This document shows, piece after piece, positions 11,621 through 22,988 of a stretch of DNA of 64,000 bases. Each line of letters opens with the position of its first letter. Within the stretch, counting starts at the first letter, position 1. This stretch comes from Rhizophagus clarus (Eukaryota; Glomeromycota; Glomeromycetes; Glomerales; Glomeraceae), in contig BLAL01000206.1 in assembly GCA_015698045.1 (NCBI GenBank), positions 1,116,001-1,180,000 on the forward strand. The letters run 5' to 3'. Position numbers and translations under genes: made by a program. Below the pieces are notes generated by a model. The model did not search any database and was not told the DNA's origin. It saw nothing but the letters and a program-made list of their open reading frames with translations.

Positions 11621-13375
11621 AATATATAAATTTTATAGACCTGTAATAATTTAGATATAAATTTATTTGTAATTTATATCAAAATAAATATTAAATATAA
11701 ATTACTTATCAAGTTAATTTCTTTTATTAGTTTTTGTTAAAGTATATTTTTACAAATGTTCATTTAAATTATGTTCTTTGATCCTTTTGGATAATTAAGT
11801 ATTACTATATCTATTGTGTAAATTATAATTCATTATATATTTTTTTTAATTTCATGGATTATAAAGATTACTATAATTCAAAACAAGGTAATTTATTTAC
11901 GGCTAAATTGAATTATGATAGATAAACTTTTCTAATGCGTCTAAAAATATTTATTTTGTATAATAAAAAGATTTTTTGTTACTATTATTATATAAAAGAG
12001 TTTAATAAGTGTAATTTTATAGAAAGTTTCTAGTTATTCTATTAATCTTCAATCATTATGGCGAACCCTCAATCTAGATTTTTGTTCAATCGGTTTATAT
12101 AGTAATAATAGATATATTTATTTACCGTATTTAACTTATTAGTTATCAGATATGAATCATCTGAAGTGATTCCCTGAACTTTGGATGGTAGCGTTCTCGT
12201 TCTTTTGGACCTTAAGCTTCAAGTCTCCAGAATAACCAGCGCACATAACTGTTTCCTAGTTTATATTTGTCACATTTAATAGTTTCGTAAAAAAAGGACA
12301 TTATCAATAGAAAAGTTAAAAAGAAAGGTCAATGTGGCGTGAATTTGGGTGATCCAGGTCAATGTGACTGATTCATGTATGTCCTTCCAACCATTTACTA
12401 TGATTTTCATAATTAGCTATATATGTATAATTGGAAATCGTAAATAAAGTACAGCAGAAACGATCAGATGCAAAAATGAAAGTTCTGAGGTGATAATATT
12501 GCGAAGGAAATATATAGTGGATGAGAAGTAGTTGGTATAAGGCCTAAACCGGTCCATATTATTTTACTCAATAAGTGTGATTTGCGGAAAACCTTGGTTT
12601 ATAATATCTATATACAGTGTTGATTATTAAATTGTTGATCTTCCACACAATTTTGAAGCTTGAAACAATGAAATAAGCAGAATCCAAAGTCATAATTATC
12701 CATTCTTTAGTCCAATACCAATATATAGTGTGAATGATGCAATTTATCGCAACTAAAAAATAATAATAAATCAATGTATATATATTTATTTATTGTTGAA
12801 ACTGACTGTTACATGAAAACCAATCCTAAACTAAGGAAATCGAACTATATACTAATCCAATATGTAAAATCCCATGCAAGGAACGTTAAATTTTTTATTT
12901 TCCCTTTTTTTTTTTCTTCCGGGGCTGGAAGTGCGGGTATTGGGTATTGCTAACCCTCTGCCATTAAGAGTGCGATGGGTGCCGTGCTAGTATTGCTAGA
13001 CGTTTCTGTAACCGTCAGCCTAGTTTAATTTTTTAAACTGTAGGCTAAGACTTGCAGTCTCTCCAAACCAAAAATAAGAATAACACTTAAAAAAAAATAA
13101 AAGCCATATTATTTTTTCGGACCCTAGGGTCCGCTTCATGTAAATACTACCATATGAAGAATTTTCCACCCATCTTTTATCATGGCCTTTCCTTTGTTTC
13201 TTTTTTTAGTTGTGAAATATTTTTATTTAGTGAACTACTTTTACTAACCTCTATACTTCTATCACATTATTAGAGTGATAAAGAAAATATGTAATGAAAC
13301 AAGAGTAAATTTCCGAATAAGGAAGTAACATCATCAATTCCTCCTCCAGAATTGACAGACTTTATTTAAGAAAGT
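11621..13375. repeat. Intergenic DNA with a dispersed GC-richer repeat at about 12905-13165
   Basis: No gene is supported; the minus ORF 12568-12774 has no coding signature. 12905-13165 is less AT-rich than its surroundings and ends in a module TTCATGTAAATACTACCATA followed by TGAAGAAT. A variant recurs at about 31128-31160. It is probably a short interspersed element or the end of a longer retroelement. Confidence 0.35.
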
Positions 13376-13788
13376 TCATCGGTATATGTTTCTTTGTCGA
13401 TCGATCGACCAACTGGAAGTGGAACAACCATGTGGAACGACTAGAAATCGCCTCACAATATTATTCATATTCATGAACCTTTTCACTCTATCATGGAACA
13501 AAATAGTTCTTGGTGAACTCACAAAGAAAGCCCAATGTAAAAGGTATTTGCTTATATTACCCAGAAATATAACTACCTGATTTTTCTTCTGACAATGGCC
13601 TAACATTCAAAATAACTGGTAATAGGATGCCAAATATCATTATACATCTTCTCAAACTAATAAATTTCATTTTTCTTAATATTCCAACTAATATTTGTTT
13701 ATTTTCTTTTGAACATTTGACGCTACGATGCAAAATGTCCTTAATACATGTATCTTTAACAAGTATTTTATATTTTGTAAAGTGTCTA
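13376..13788 (-). other. Weak coding-like block, unrecognised
   Basis: On the minus strand 13557-13817 is open (PETGRHFTKYKILVKDTC...) and 13376-13606 is open in another frame (VVPHGCSTSSWSIDRQRN). Both may be pieces of one frameshifted gene. No family is recognised, and the plus strand is also partly open here. The block abuts the kinase tail at 13789, so it may be an insertion that removed the rest of that kinase. Confidence 0.2.
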
Positions 13789-14160
13789 CCAGTTTCTGGT
13801 AATAATAATTTGTTCATGAACTAAAATTATTAATTATTTATTATTTTATATTAATTATTTTATTGCCATTAATTTTGTAGAGAATCCAGGAATTAAATAT
13901 CATGTAAAAATCTTGTTATAGGAGTAGTAGAATTGATTATTCGGTTAAATTGAATGAAATTTTATTACAGGATGAATTAAGTAGCAAAATTATTATTAGA
14001 TGACAATAGTGAAAGTCATGATGAAATGACTAAAAATTTAGGTAACGTAATAATTATTTAATCATGATTAGTGTTACAAAAAATTTTAAAATTAATTATT
14101 TTTATTTTATAATTAGACGAATTAGATAAATTATATGACTATGTGGTTAAAGGAGATTAA
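13789..14160 (+). pseudogene. Orphan 3' exons of a TKL-like kinase
   Basis: CCAGTTTCTG|GTAATAA resembles the PVPG|GT exon end of the other kinases. After an AG near 13880 the sequence reads ENPGIKYHVKILL, then a stop, like the tail exon at 2661. The last exon reads DELDKLYDYVVKGD then TAA at 14158-14160. The kinase domain is absent and the tail has in-frame stops. Confidence 0.65.
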
Positions 14161-15416
14161 ATAGGTATTATAATTCATTTTTTTTTTATTAATTGCTATT
14201 TAAAAACGTTACGTGTAGCAATCAAAGAGAATTTTATTGTAACATTTACATTTTGCTATTAGAATTACAAGAGAAATTAATAAATAGCACGGGAAAAGAA
14301 ATAAATCTACGAGAGAGATTTGAAAGTAAATAGCATCTGGATAGCCAATTCCTTCACTAAGAACTATAATCACAGAGAAACGATATCATAAAGTTATCTA
14401 TTAGTAAAATTCGATATGATGTACGTTATAGTTGGGATCCGTTAATCCGTTATATCGTGAAATTTATTATCATAATATTATTGCGCAAATTTTTATTGAA
14501 TACTTTATTGAATATCAGAAGTTATTGAATGAAAGGAAAACAATGTTTATTTTAAAATAATGTTATATAATATAATTTATAATTAAGTATATAAATTTGA
14601 ATTTTCAATATTTAATTAAAATATAAAAAAAAAAATACAAATAAATAAACAAATAAAATAAAATAAAAATCTAAGGTAGGACATCAAGTAAAAAAACTTT
14701 CTACTACAATTTAACTATATGGCAATACTTTGAACTGACAGCATTTATTCCTTTGGAAAATACATGTACAGTACATCATTTATGGACGAAATCATAATCT
14801 CACATTTAATTCCTCCTACAATAAATGATCACGTATTGCGTGTTTAAATATAAATACGATTATAAATTCATTCGTTTCTTAGATTTAAATTCAAGGTTAT
14901 CTATTAACAGTATTATATATCATTGAAAAAAAAAAATAAATATAAAATACGAGAAATTTTTTCTAAAGTATGTAAGGTATGAATTAGGTATAAATCTTGA
15001 TCTGCATGACCGTTAAGTTTGCACATAGTGGATATTTTTGCTTTTTTCCTCCTCAGGATTAAATAAGATAACAAATTTAACTGGGAGTTAATTTATTAAA
15101 CCAACAGAAATTAATATAACCAGTGTTTCATTACGTTAAATTTATTAATTTCTTACAAGGTTTTAAATAAAATTAACCGAAAAAATTAATAGATTGTTCA
15201 GTGGGAAAAGTTTGTTGCCAATTACTAAAAGATGATTGGATAATTAATTTTTTTTCCGGGAAAAAAATTTTCCACCTACCGAGTACCGACAATGATAAAT
15301 TAAGAAATTGTATCACCATTTGTGTTTCGGCCGTAACTAGTTTCGCCCAAAATGATCTACTATTCAGGTTTCGCTTATTGGGCGAAAAGTTTCTGAAATT
15401 TCATTTCATTTTACTG
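14161..15416. other. Intergenic, 5' flank of the kinase relic at 15417
   Basis: AT-rich, no gene. Near 15330-15400 there is an inverted pair TTTCGCCCAA / TTGGGCGAAA, possibly a small fold-back repeat. The frame of the downstream relic stays open upward to 15201, but nothing there resembles the kinase leader, so the ATG at 15417 is preferred. Confidence 0.4.
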
Positions 15417-17041
15417 ATGGAGTTCTTTTCAAAAAATAAAATAGATGATAATGAGATGGAACCACATGAACAAAAAATACATGATAGACGATATGGATTG
15501 TGTCCTGAATGTAATCGACCAAATACTTTTAAGAATTGGTGTAAGATATGTTATTCTAAAAAATTTCAACAAAATTTTGAAAATTGGACTAGTGGAAATA
15601 AACAAATAGATAAGTTAATTCAAGAATCACAATTAAATGCAAGAAATGGTTATGAGTTACTTGAATGGATTCCTTACGACCGATTAAGAAATATTAAATT
15701 CTTAGCTCAAGGTGGATTCAGCACAGTCTATGAAGCAATTTGGTTAGACGGTAATATACAGTGTTGGGATTATGAGAAACAAGATTGGAAACGTAATACT
15801 TATAAACTTGAACAAAACATTAAAAGTACAAATTATTCTCAAACTAATGTTGTTCTCAAAAATAATGAAAAATATGGATATAAATTAGCGCTCAAGAGTC
15901 TAAATGATTCATCAAATAGAAATGAAGATTTCTTAAATGAGGTAAAGCATCTATATTCTTTGTTAATAATTATAATATAAATAATTAATATTTTATTTAA
16001 AATACAGTGGAAACTACATTTACAATGTCAGCGTGAAGCCTTTTCAAATAATACTTTACTTATTCCAGTACTTGGAATAATACAGGATCCAGATACATTA
16101 AATTATATGATTGCACTACATATTACGAGTGGTAACTTATGAAATAATTTATTGGTAAAAAATACAATCCAAATGATAAATTTAAAAATTTATTTGATAT
16201 TTCAGTACAGCTTGGAGCCATTCATCAATTAAATCTCGTTCATGGAGATTTTCATAATGGAAATATACTTCATTTAGAAAGAAATGTATTGGTATTCGAT
16301 CTTTGATTATGTAAACCAGCCAATGAACCTATTATAAAAAATGAAATATATGGAGTTCTTCCTTATATGGCACCAGAAGTATTACGTGGTAAACCTTACA
16401 CAAAAGCTTTTGATATATATAGCTTTGGAATTATAATGTGGGAGATGACATCAGGAGTTCCAGCATTTTATAATATTCCTCATGATATAAATCTTTAAGT
16501 ATTTGTAGAGGTGCTAGACCAGAAATTGTTGAAGAGACTATGCCTGAATACGTTGAACTAATGAAAAGATGTTGGGATAATGATCCTGAGGGAAGACCAG
16601 CTGTTAACGAATTAAAGTATATTTTTCATGAATGGAAGCAGAAATATCAAATGAAAAATGATAAAGAAAAAAGAATCCCAATACCTGGTAATTAATTAAC
16701 TTATTTAGAATATAGTTTTATTTTTATTAATTATTTTTCCGTTGATTTCATAGAGAATAAAGCAGAAATTATAAATCATCCAAAATCTTGTTATACAAGT
16801 AGAAGAATTGATTATTCAGCTAAACTTAATTGAAATTTTATTACGGGATGAATTAAGTAACAAAATTGTTATCATAAATGATAAAAGCGAAGATAATTAT
16901 GTGAATAATTTAGGTAACGTGTTAAAAATTGTTTAATTATATTCATGTCTCAAAAATTTTTCAAAATAATAATTTATTTTTATTTTATAATTAGATGAAT
17001 TAAATAAATTAGATGACTGTATGGTCAAAGAGATTAGATAA
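15417..17041 (+). pseudogene. TKL-like kinase pseudogene with stops and frameshifts
   Basis: Exon 1 (15417-15941) is intact: MEFFSKNKIDDNEMEPHEQ, Cys knot CPECNRPNTFKNWCKIC, glycine loop AQGGFSTVYEA, lysine in LALKSL, ending NE|GTAAAG. Exon 2 starts at 16008 (WKLHLQCQREAF). It has a TGA after ITSGNL, a frameshift near 16160, a TGA inside the DLG motif (DL*LC, near 16305), and a TAA after DINL near 16498 followed by another frame change. HGDFHNGN, MAPEVL and MKRCWDNDPE are still readable. Tail exons follow to DDCMVKEIR and TAA. A full-length product is not possible. Decay looks recent because most motifs survive. Confidence 0.85.
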
Positions 17042-18544
17042 ACGTCAATTATTTTTATTATGAGAAAAATTTGTTTATTTATGAGTTCAGATATTTTATT
17101 TTTAAATAAGAATATGTGAATTGCAATTTACCTAACCAGGTTGGGTAAATAAGGTTTAAGGTTCAACTTTTAGATAATGTGCATAATTTTTTTTCGTATA
17201 TATTACTGATATATCTTTCCGTTTTAAATATTCTTGTATTTTGCTTTAGCTAATAATGTATTGACATGCATTGATGCGCTTAAGTAGAGGCATAAAAAAT
17301 TATAATTATATTTACCGATATTACTACGAAACTAGATAATTTGAAATCAACCATTCTTGATATCATTAATAACAAGTTATCTGCCGCTGTGGTTCCACTT
17401 AAAATACCAGTTCAATCTTTCAGTGAGCGTATCGCGGACTTTGAATTTTTATTTTAATCAAGTGAACTGTAAAGACGAATACATTCATGTTAAATGATTA
17501 TCAAAATTAACCAAAATTTCTTAGTCATATGGTAAGAAAAATAAGGGCAGGTTAGGTTTATTATTATTCGCGAATTTGAACGAATTTTTTTTTTTTTTTT
17601 TTTTGACTCTCAACAAACTTCCAGAATAAAAAGGTTTAAATATAGTGATTTGAATGGTAAATTACGGTACGACTCCCACACAGTAGCTACTCAATTGAAT
17701 TGCCATTTTCCATCATGAAAATTCCAGTAATCATATTTTTTGTTCAATAAGTTACTATTTTTGTTAAATCTATTTGTCATCTGTAAAAAAAAAAGTCGCA
17801 ATTTACATCAATATTGCAATAAATAAAATTGAATTTATTTAATAAAAATAAATATAAAGCCTTTTTTTAATTGTATATTGTGAAAAAAAAATAATAAAAT
17901 AAAGTAAAATAAAAATTAGAATTAAATAATATTTAAATTTTTAAATAAGACTAAAAAAAAAATTAAGATCAAATTTTTATGAACGACGTCAATTATGTCG
18001 CTTTGGGTGAAATGTGATTCATTCAAATAGAAGCGGACGGAAATTTTAAATGATGACGGTTTTACTATTAATATATAAATATTGCATTTTTTATACATAC
18101 ATAATTTAACCTATTAGGGTTTTATCAATATTATTGCTTGTATCGACAAAGTTAAAAGGTTGAATCTGTTTTATCGAAAAAATTTTTTTTTTAAAACGCT
18201 ACAGTAAAATTTTATTTATATTCAGTTACTTAACACTATTTACTATTCCACGTTTTTCTCTATATACTGTATAATGTACACAGATTTGAATTCCCAGGAT
18301 GTGTACGACTAACACATAAACTCCGCTGACAATCGCGAAAATTTCTAAATTAAAAATCTTTGCATAAATGGGATTGTCAACATGCATGATTGTCTTTCTG
18401 TGGAGATTTTCTACAGTAAACTTCTAAATAGAATTTTCCTATTTCTTCAGAGATTTTCATTTATTGTATTTCATAAAATATAAATACCGTTGTATAATTT
18501 TTAAGTTCAATTTTAAATGCTAATACTTTTTGAAATACAATATT
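17042..18544. other. AT-rich intergenic DNA
   Basis: No gene is supported. A 20-nt T run lies near 17590 and several A runs occur to 18200. A CAAATTTTT/AAATTTTTATG environment and poly(A/T) tracts are the only structure seen. Confidence 0.45.
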
Positions 18545-21003
18545 ATGAACCCTTACGATCGAAGATTAAAATCTAGTTCAGTGCCTGTTTTGTTTATTCC
18601 TTTTAAAAATAATGAGGAAAAATGTAATTATTGTGGAACTGAGTACGCCAAGACACTTGAATTTGAACAAAAATATTGCAAAAATTGTTTATTTTGGTAT
18701 ATTAAATACGAGGGCGACAATATTACATGTTTGGAGAAATATGTAATCACAAAAAAAACTCAGTGTATTGAACATAAAGCGGCTAGGGATGGTTTGTGTG
18801 CAACAGACACTCAAGAATGGAGTGAATATGATTGTCCTGAGATTCTATATTTTACACATTTAATCCCCAATACTTCGTCATTAAATAATTACCTTCGTTC
18901 ATCATTCAGTGAAACCTTTGATATTAATAATAAAATAATCGAAGAGTACCGGTCATTTTATTTATCCGAGCACGGTAAAGAATATTCTTATATAATTTAT
19001 TCTGAATGGATAGAATCAATTTTGACTAAAAAGCCCATTCAAATTCTAAATTTATCATTTTGATAAATGCGTGGTTTGTCTACAAGAATTAAAATATATT
19101 CACCAAGAATCAGCATCTCATTATCAAAAATGGTGTCAAAAATGGTGTTCACAATGCTTTATAATTTATACTGGGTGTAGGTATTGTTTAACAACAAACA
19201 TTATTTTTGGAATTGCAAATCAATCTCGATGTCGAAATTGTAAAAGTATATCACTGATTAATATTGATACTACAAATATTGCCAGTGAAAATTATATTAT
19301 AGATGATTTTGTCCTTATTTTTAAAAGAGATGATACAAACTTAAATTCATTCCGGTTAATAAGACATTTGTATAGTACTATGGTAAGTCATTTGATAGAG
19401 TGGTTTCCATATTCGAGGAAAATAGGGGAAGGTGGATTTAGTATTATTTACAAAGCAACTTGGTCAGATGGTATTAAAGAAACTGATGTTGCTTTGAAAA
19501 AATTATCTAATTCACAAAATATGAGTAAATATTTTTTCAACGAGGTAATATTTAATATTTAATGTTTTTCAACATGCTTTATTTCAATATTTATTGGTAT
19601 TTTTATACTTTAGCTAAGATCACTCTCTCGATTTACCGATGATTTCTCTAATGAAATTGTAATTTATTGTCATGGTATTACGCAAAACCCTGCAACAAAA
19701 GAATCTATGAATCTTTATTGATATTGGATTATGCAGATGGCGGAAATTTGCATAATTATTTGCAAAAGAACTTTAGATAAATTACATGGAATAATAAATG
19801 GAAGATTATAAAAAATATTTTATCTGGGTATTTACTGCATATTTTTAATGTATTAATTTATTATTTATATTTACAGTAAGTTTATTAACTACTAAGATAT
19901 ATTATATTTTAGACTCCAAAGAATCCATTTAAATAATCTGATACATCGGGATCTTCATAGTGGGAATGTATTGTTAAAGTCAAATTACTATTGGCAAATT
20001 GGAGACTTTGGATTATCACAACCTGCAAACAATACTTCATCTAATAATGAAATATATGGAGTAATACCTTATATCGCGCCAGAAATATTTAAAGGTGGTA
20101 CATTTTCAATAAAATCCGATATATATAGTTTGGGTATGATTATGTGGGAACTCACAACTGGTTGTAAACCATTTGCTAATGTTGAGATCTTATTTATGAA
20201 ATTATTGATGGGAAACGGCCTGAAATTACATATGATACTCCTGAATATCTTGCTAATTTAATTAAGCAATGTTGGGATTCTGATCCTTCAAAAAGACCAG
20301 ATATTGATATAATAAGATCAAATTTTAGCAAATTTCGTGAGTTTGAAACATTAGAACAAGCTGAAAACAAGAGATTGAAATTAATACAATTAAAGAAGCT
20401 TGGACCCGAATTCAGTGAAAAAACCAATCCAAAAGCAATTTATACAAGTCGAGCTTTAAGTTCTTTGATTTCTAAAACTTCTACTATAAGTTCATCAATT
20501 AACTCATTTAGTATAAAACAAGGTACAGTTAGATGATGATTTATTTTACTTCACTGATTTCATATTAACAGATATGTTTTATTAAGTTTTAGGATATATT
20601 ACAAAAGAATATGAACTTGATATAAATAAAATTCAGAGGTAACTATTATAACGAACAACAATTATAGTAGCATAATAAAAAATTTTTACAATTACCGTAT
20701 GCATTTTTTTTTAGCTCATCCATTCAAAATATAAATACCTGTTCTCAGCAGGTCACTAAATCTCAACATCAAAATGTTAGTGGACCATTAAATAATTTAA
20801 TATCAACTGTAACTGTAAATTCTTCAAGAAAGCGAAGTATCGAAGAATTAGATATTAAAACACAAAAAACTAAAAAAAATAGTAAGTGAACTTTATTGTC
20901 TACAATATTTTTGGTATTGTGTTGATTCGAATTAATATTTTTCTTTTTTAATTAAAATAGAAAAAAATATTAACGCTGATAATTTAGATGAAGAACTTTG
21001 TTG
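18545..21003 (+). pseudogene. Large kinase pseudogene with Cys-rich N-terminal modules
   Basis: The ATG at 18545 opens MNPYDRRLKSSSVPVLFIPF. Cys-rich modules follow (CNYCGTEY...YCKNCLFWYIKY; KCVVCLQELKY; WCSQCFIIYTGCRYCL; CRNCKS), then a kinase domain with WFPYSRKIGEGGFSIIYKA, VALKKL, HRDLHSGN, GDFGLS and IAPEIF. Unlike the other kinases in this window it has canonical HRD and DFG. Lesions: a frameshift at about 19058, a 12-nt duplication near 19130 (QKWCQKWC), a frameshift near 19710 with a stop near 19779, and a small deletion with frameshift near 20186 after PFANVE. Introns near 19544, 19825, 20522, 20640 and 20881 are still recognisable. The tail holds RKRSIEEL...KTQKTKK, a possible nuclear signal. 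Confidence 0.8.
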
Positions 21004-22607
21004 AATACAATCGAATTTGATATTTTGTAATTTTATACATCGAAGAATTTAACACAGAAAATTAACATTTGTATTTAAAATCGACTATTAATTCTAGATT
21101 AGATAATTGTATTTACGAATTATTTTGTTTTTAAATAAAGTATAAAATTAAAACTTTTACATGTGATAGCGCATAAATACGATAAATAAGAAAAGAAATT
21201 TCCAATAGTCCATAATTAATTATGTTATTCTTTAAAGTTATCATCTCAAAGTCTAATTTTAAACGTATATAATTTTGAAATTCACAAATAATATGAGTTG
21301 AGTTTAATTATTTTCTGCTATAGCTAGGCTGTTTTAAATTCAAAATCATTTACACTCGAATAAAAATTTCCTTCATTTTAAACATGTATTATAGTTATAG
21401 TAAGGCTTCTGCGTTTAATAACCGTATATGAATGGAAATTATTACAACCATGCAGTACATGACATACATTCTTATGTTATATATTCTTGAAAATAAAGAT
21501 ACGGTTAATTTCTCAATTTAATTTCGTGCAGCAGACGCACAACATAAAAATAGCCTAGCATTACAAAATATTGGTCTATCTAATTATACTTTATCGTATA
21601 CTGTATAATAAGATTATTACATTCCTATACCGGTTTGTGAACTTTCAAAACTGTGTATTTCGATCATCTGTAGTTTAATTTTCTTCTCGTATCCCGGGCT
21701 TAGGCTAGGTTATGGTATTAGATAGAGCACCTACGCACATTATATTTTATATACTTTTGCATTTTCATGTGTGTTGTTTCTTCTGAATCTACTCTCTGAA
21801 GTAAATAAAAATAAAAATAAAAATAGTATTACGATCATCTAAGCACACCTAATGAATTTTAGTGCCTGACAGTATTATAGGTATAAAAATTTACTATTGT
21901 ATTTCAAAAATAATTTTATTTATAACATGAATGAAACAATTTGTAACGTTAATGCAAATATTCAACTTGTTCCTGAATGCAAATCAAAGTTTTGAAGAAA
22001 TTTGCGTGAAATGGCATCAAAAAATAAATCTAACAATAAACGATTTAAATAATTTTCAATCATCTCTGCTTAAAACTTTCTCTAGAAAACGAGTAAGTAA
22101 TAAAATTTCATAAAATTTGGTAATTTCTCACATTTTAAGCATCTTAGATTATAAAGCTTCCGAATTTCTATATTTCCACCACATTTTTAAATCAGCGTTA
22201 CAAAAGGAGGAAGAAAACTTATGATCACTTTGACATTTTAAACTCCAATAAAATCTTATTTCCTGTTTATGACCATCTTTTTCTTTAAAAAAATTCAGAT
22301 TGCTAATCTGATGATAACTTTCTATGAATTAAAAACTCATTAAATGAATTAAAACCCATCATACATATGCAAAGAAAGTTATAATATATTTTTTTTTGTC
22401 GATCTAAAAGCAACTTGCTTTTGTAAAACATTATTTTTTTTATTCATTGTTTAACGTGTGCTTTTCTTTGCAAATCAAGTGATAGAAACTCATAATGTTA
22501 TATAATGATAGAACTGATATATAGTTATTCTTTTAAAAATATATTAGAAGTATTAACGTAAGAGTAAAGAAATTGTTTCATATTAAAATAAACAAGTAAA
22601 CGTTAAC
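21004..22607. other. Intergenic DNA
   Basis: AT-rich. A short ATG-started stretch at 21927 (MNETICNVNANIQLVPECKS) and the overlapping ORF 21931-22113 end in a GTAAGT-like site, but no homologous partner or continuing exon was found. Nothing else is supported. Confidence 0.35.
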
Positions 22608-22863
22608 ATGTCGGGAAGCTTTAAGCGGTTTCATTACACTCAGGTTGACACATATCAGGTAAGTTACAGGTAAATTTTAGACGAATATTTATTAATTTAA
22701 TGAGATTAAATAATTATTGATTATTATTATAAATAAACTATATTGATAAGTATTTGTATTTTTGCATTATGAATTATAACAAAGAAAAAAATAAAAAAAT
22801 ATAATTCTAAAGCTACAGGTGTTTCTCAAGACAAGTTTTGAATGTAATTTCATTATAAGCTGA
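22608..22863 (+). CDS. Possible two-exon mini-gene, unrecognised
   Basis: ATG at 22608 gives MSGSFKRFHYTQVDTYQ, ending exactly at CAG|GTAAGT (22658). A TACAG|GTG acceptor at 22819 continues VFLKTSFECNFIIS and a TGA, 31 aa in all. Good splice sites and phase are the only support. It may instead be the first exon of a gene cut off by the neighbouring transposon insertion. Confidence 0.2.
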
Positions 22864-22988
22864 ATTTGTACAAAAAAAAATCTAAGAATTTAATTATCCG
22901 ATGTTAAAGAAGAAAGAAATACTACAGTAGTAAATATTTCTCTTAAAAATCACAGAAATACAGTATATCTTTGATATATACTGTACTA

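Noticed and set aside
21927..22113. Short ATG ORF considered as an HMG-box or mating-type fragment
   Set aside because: The resemblance did not hold; no conserved HMG residues could be pointed to.
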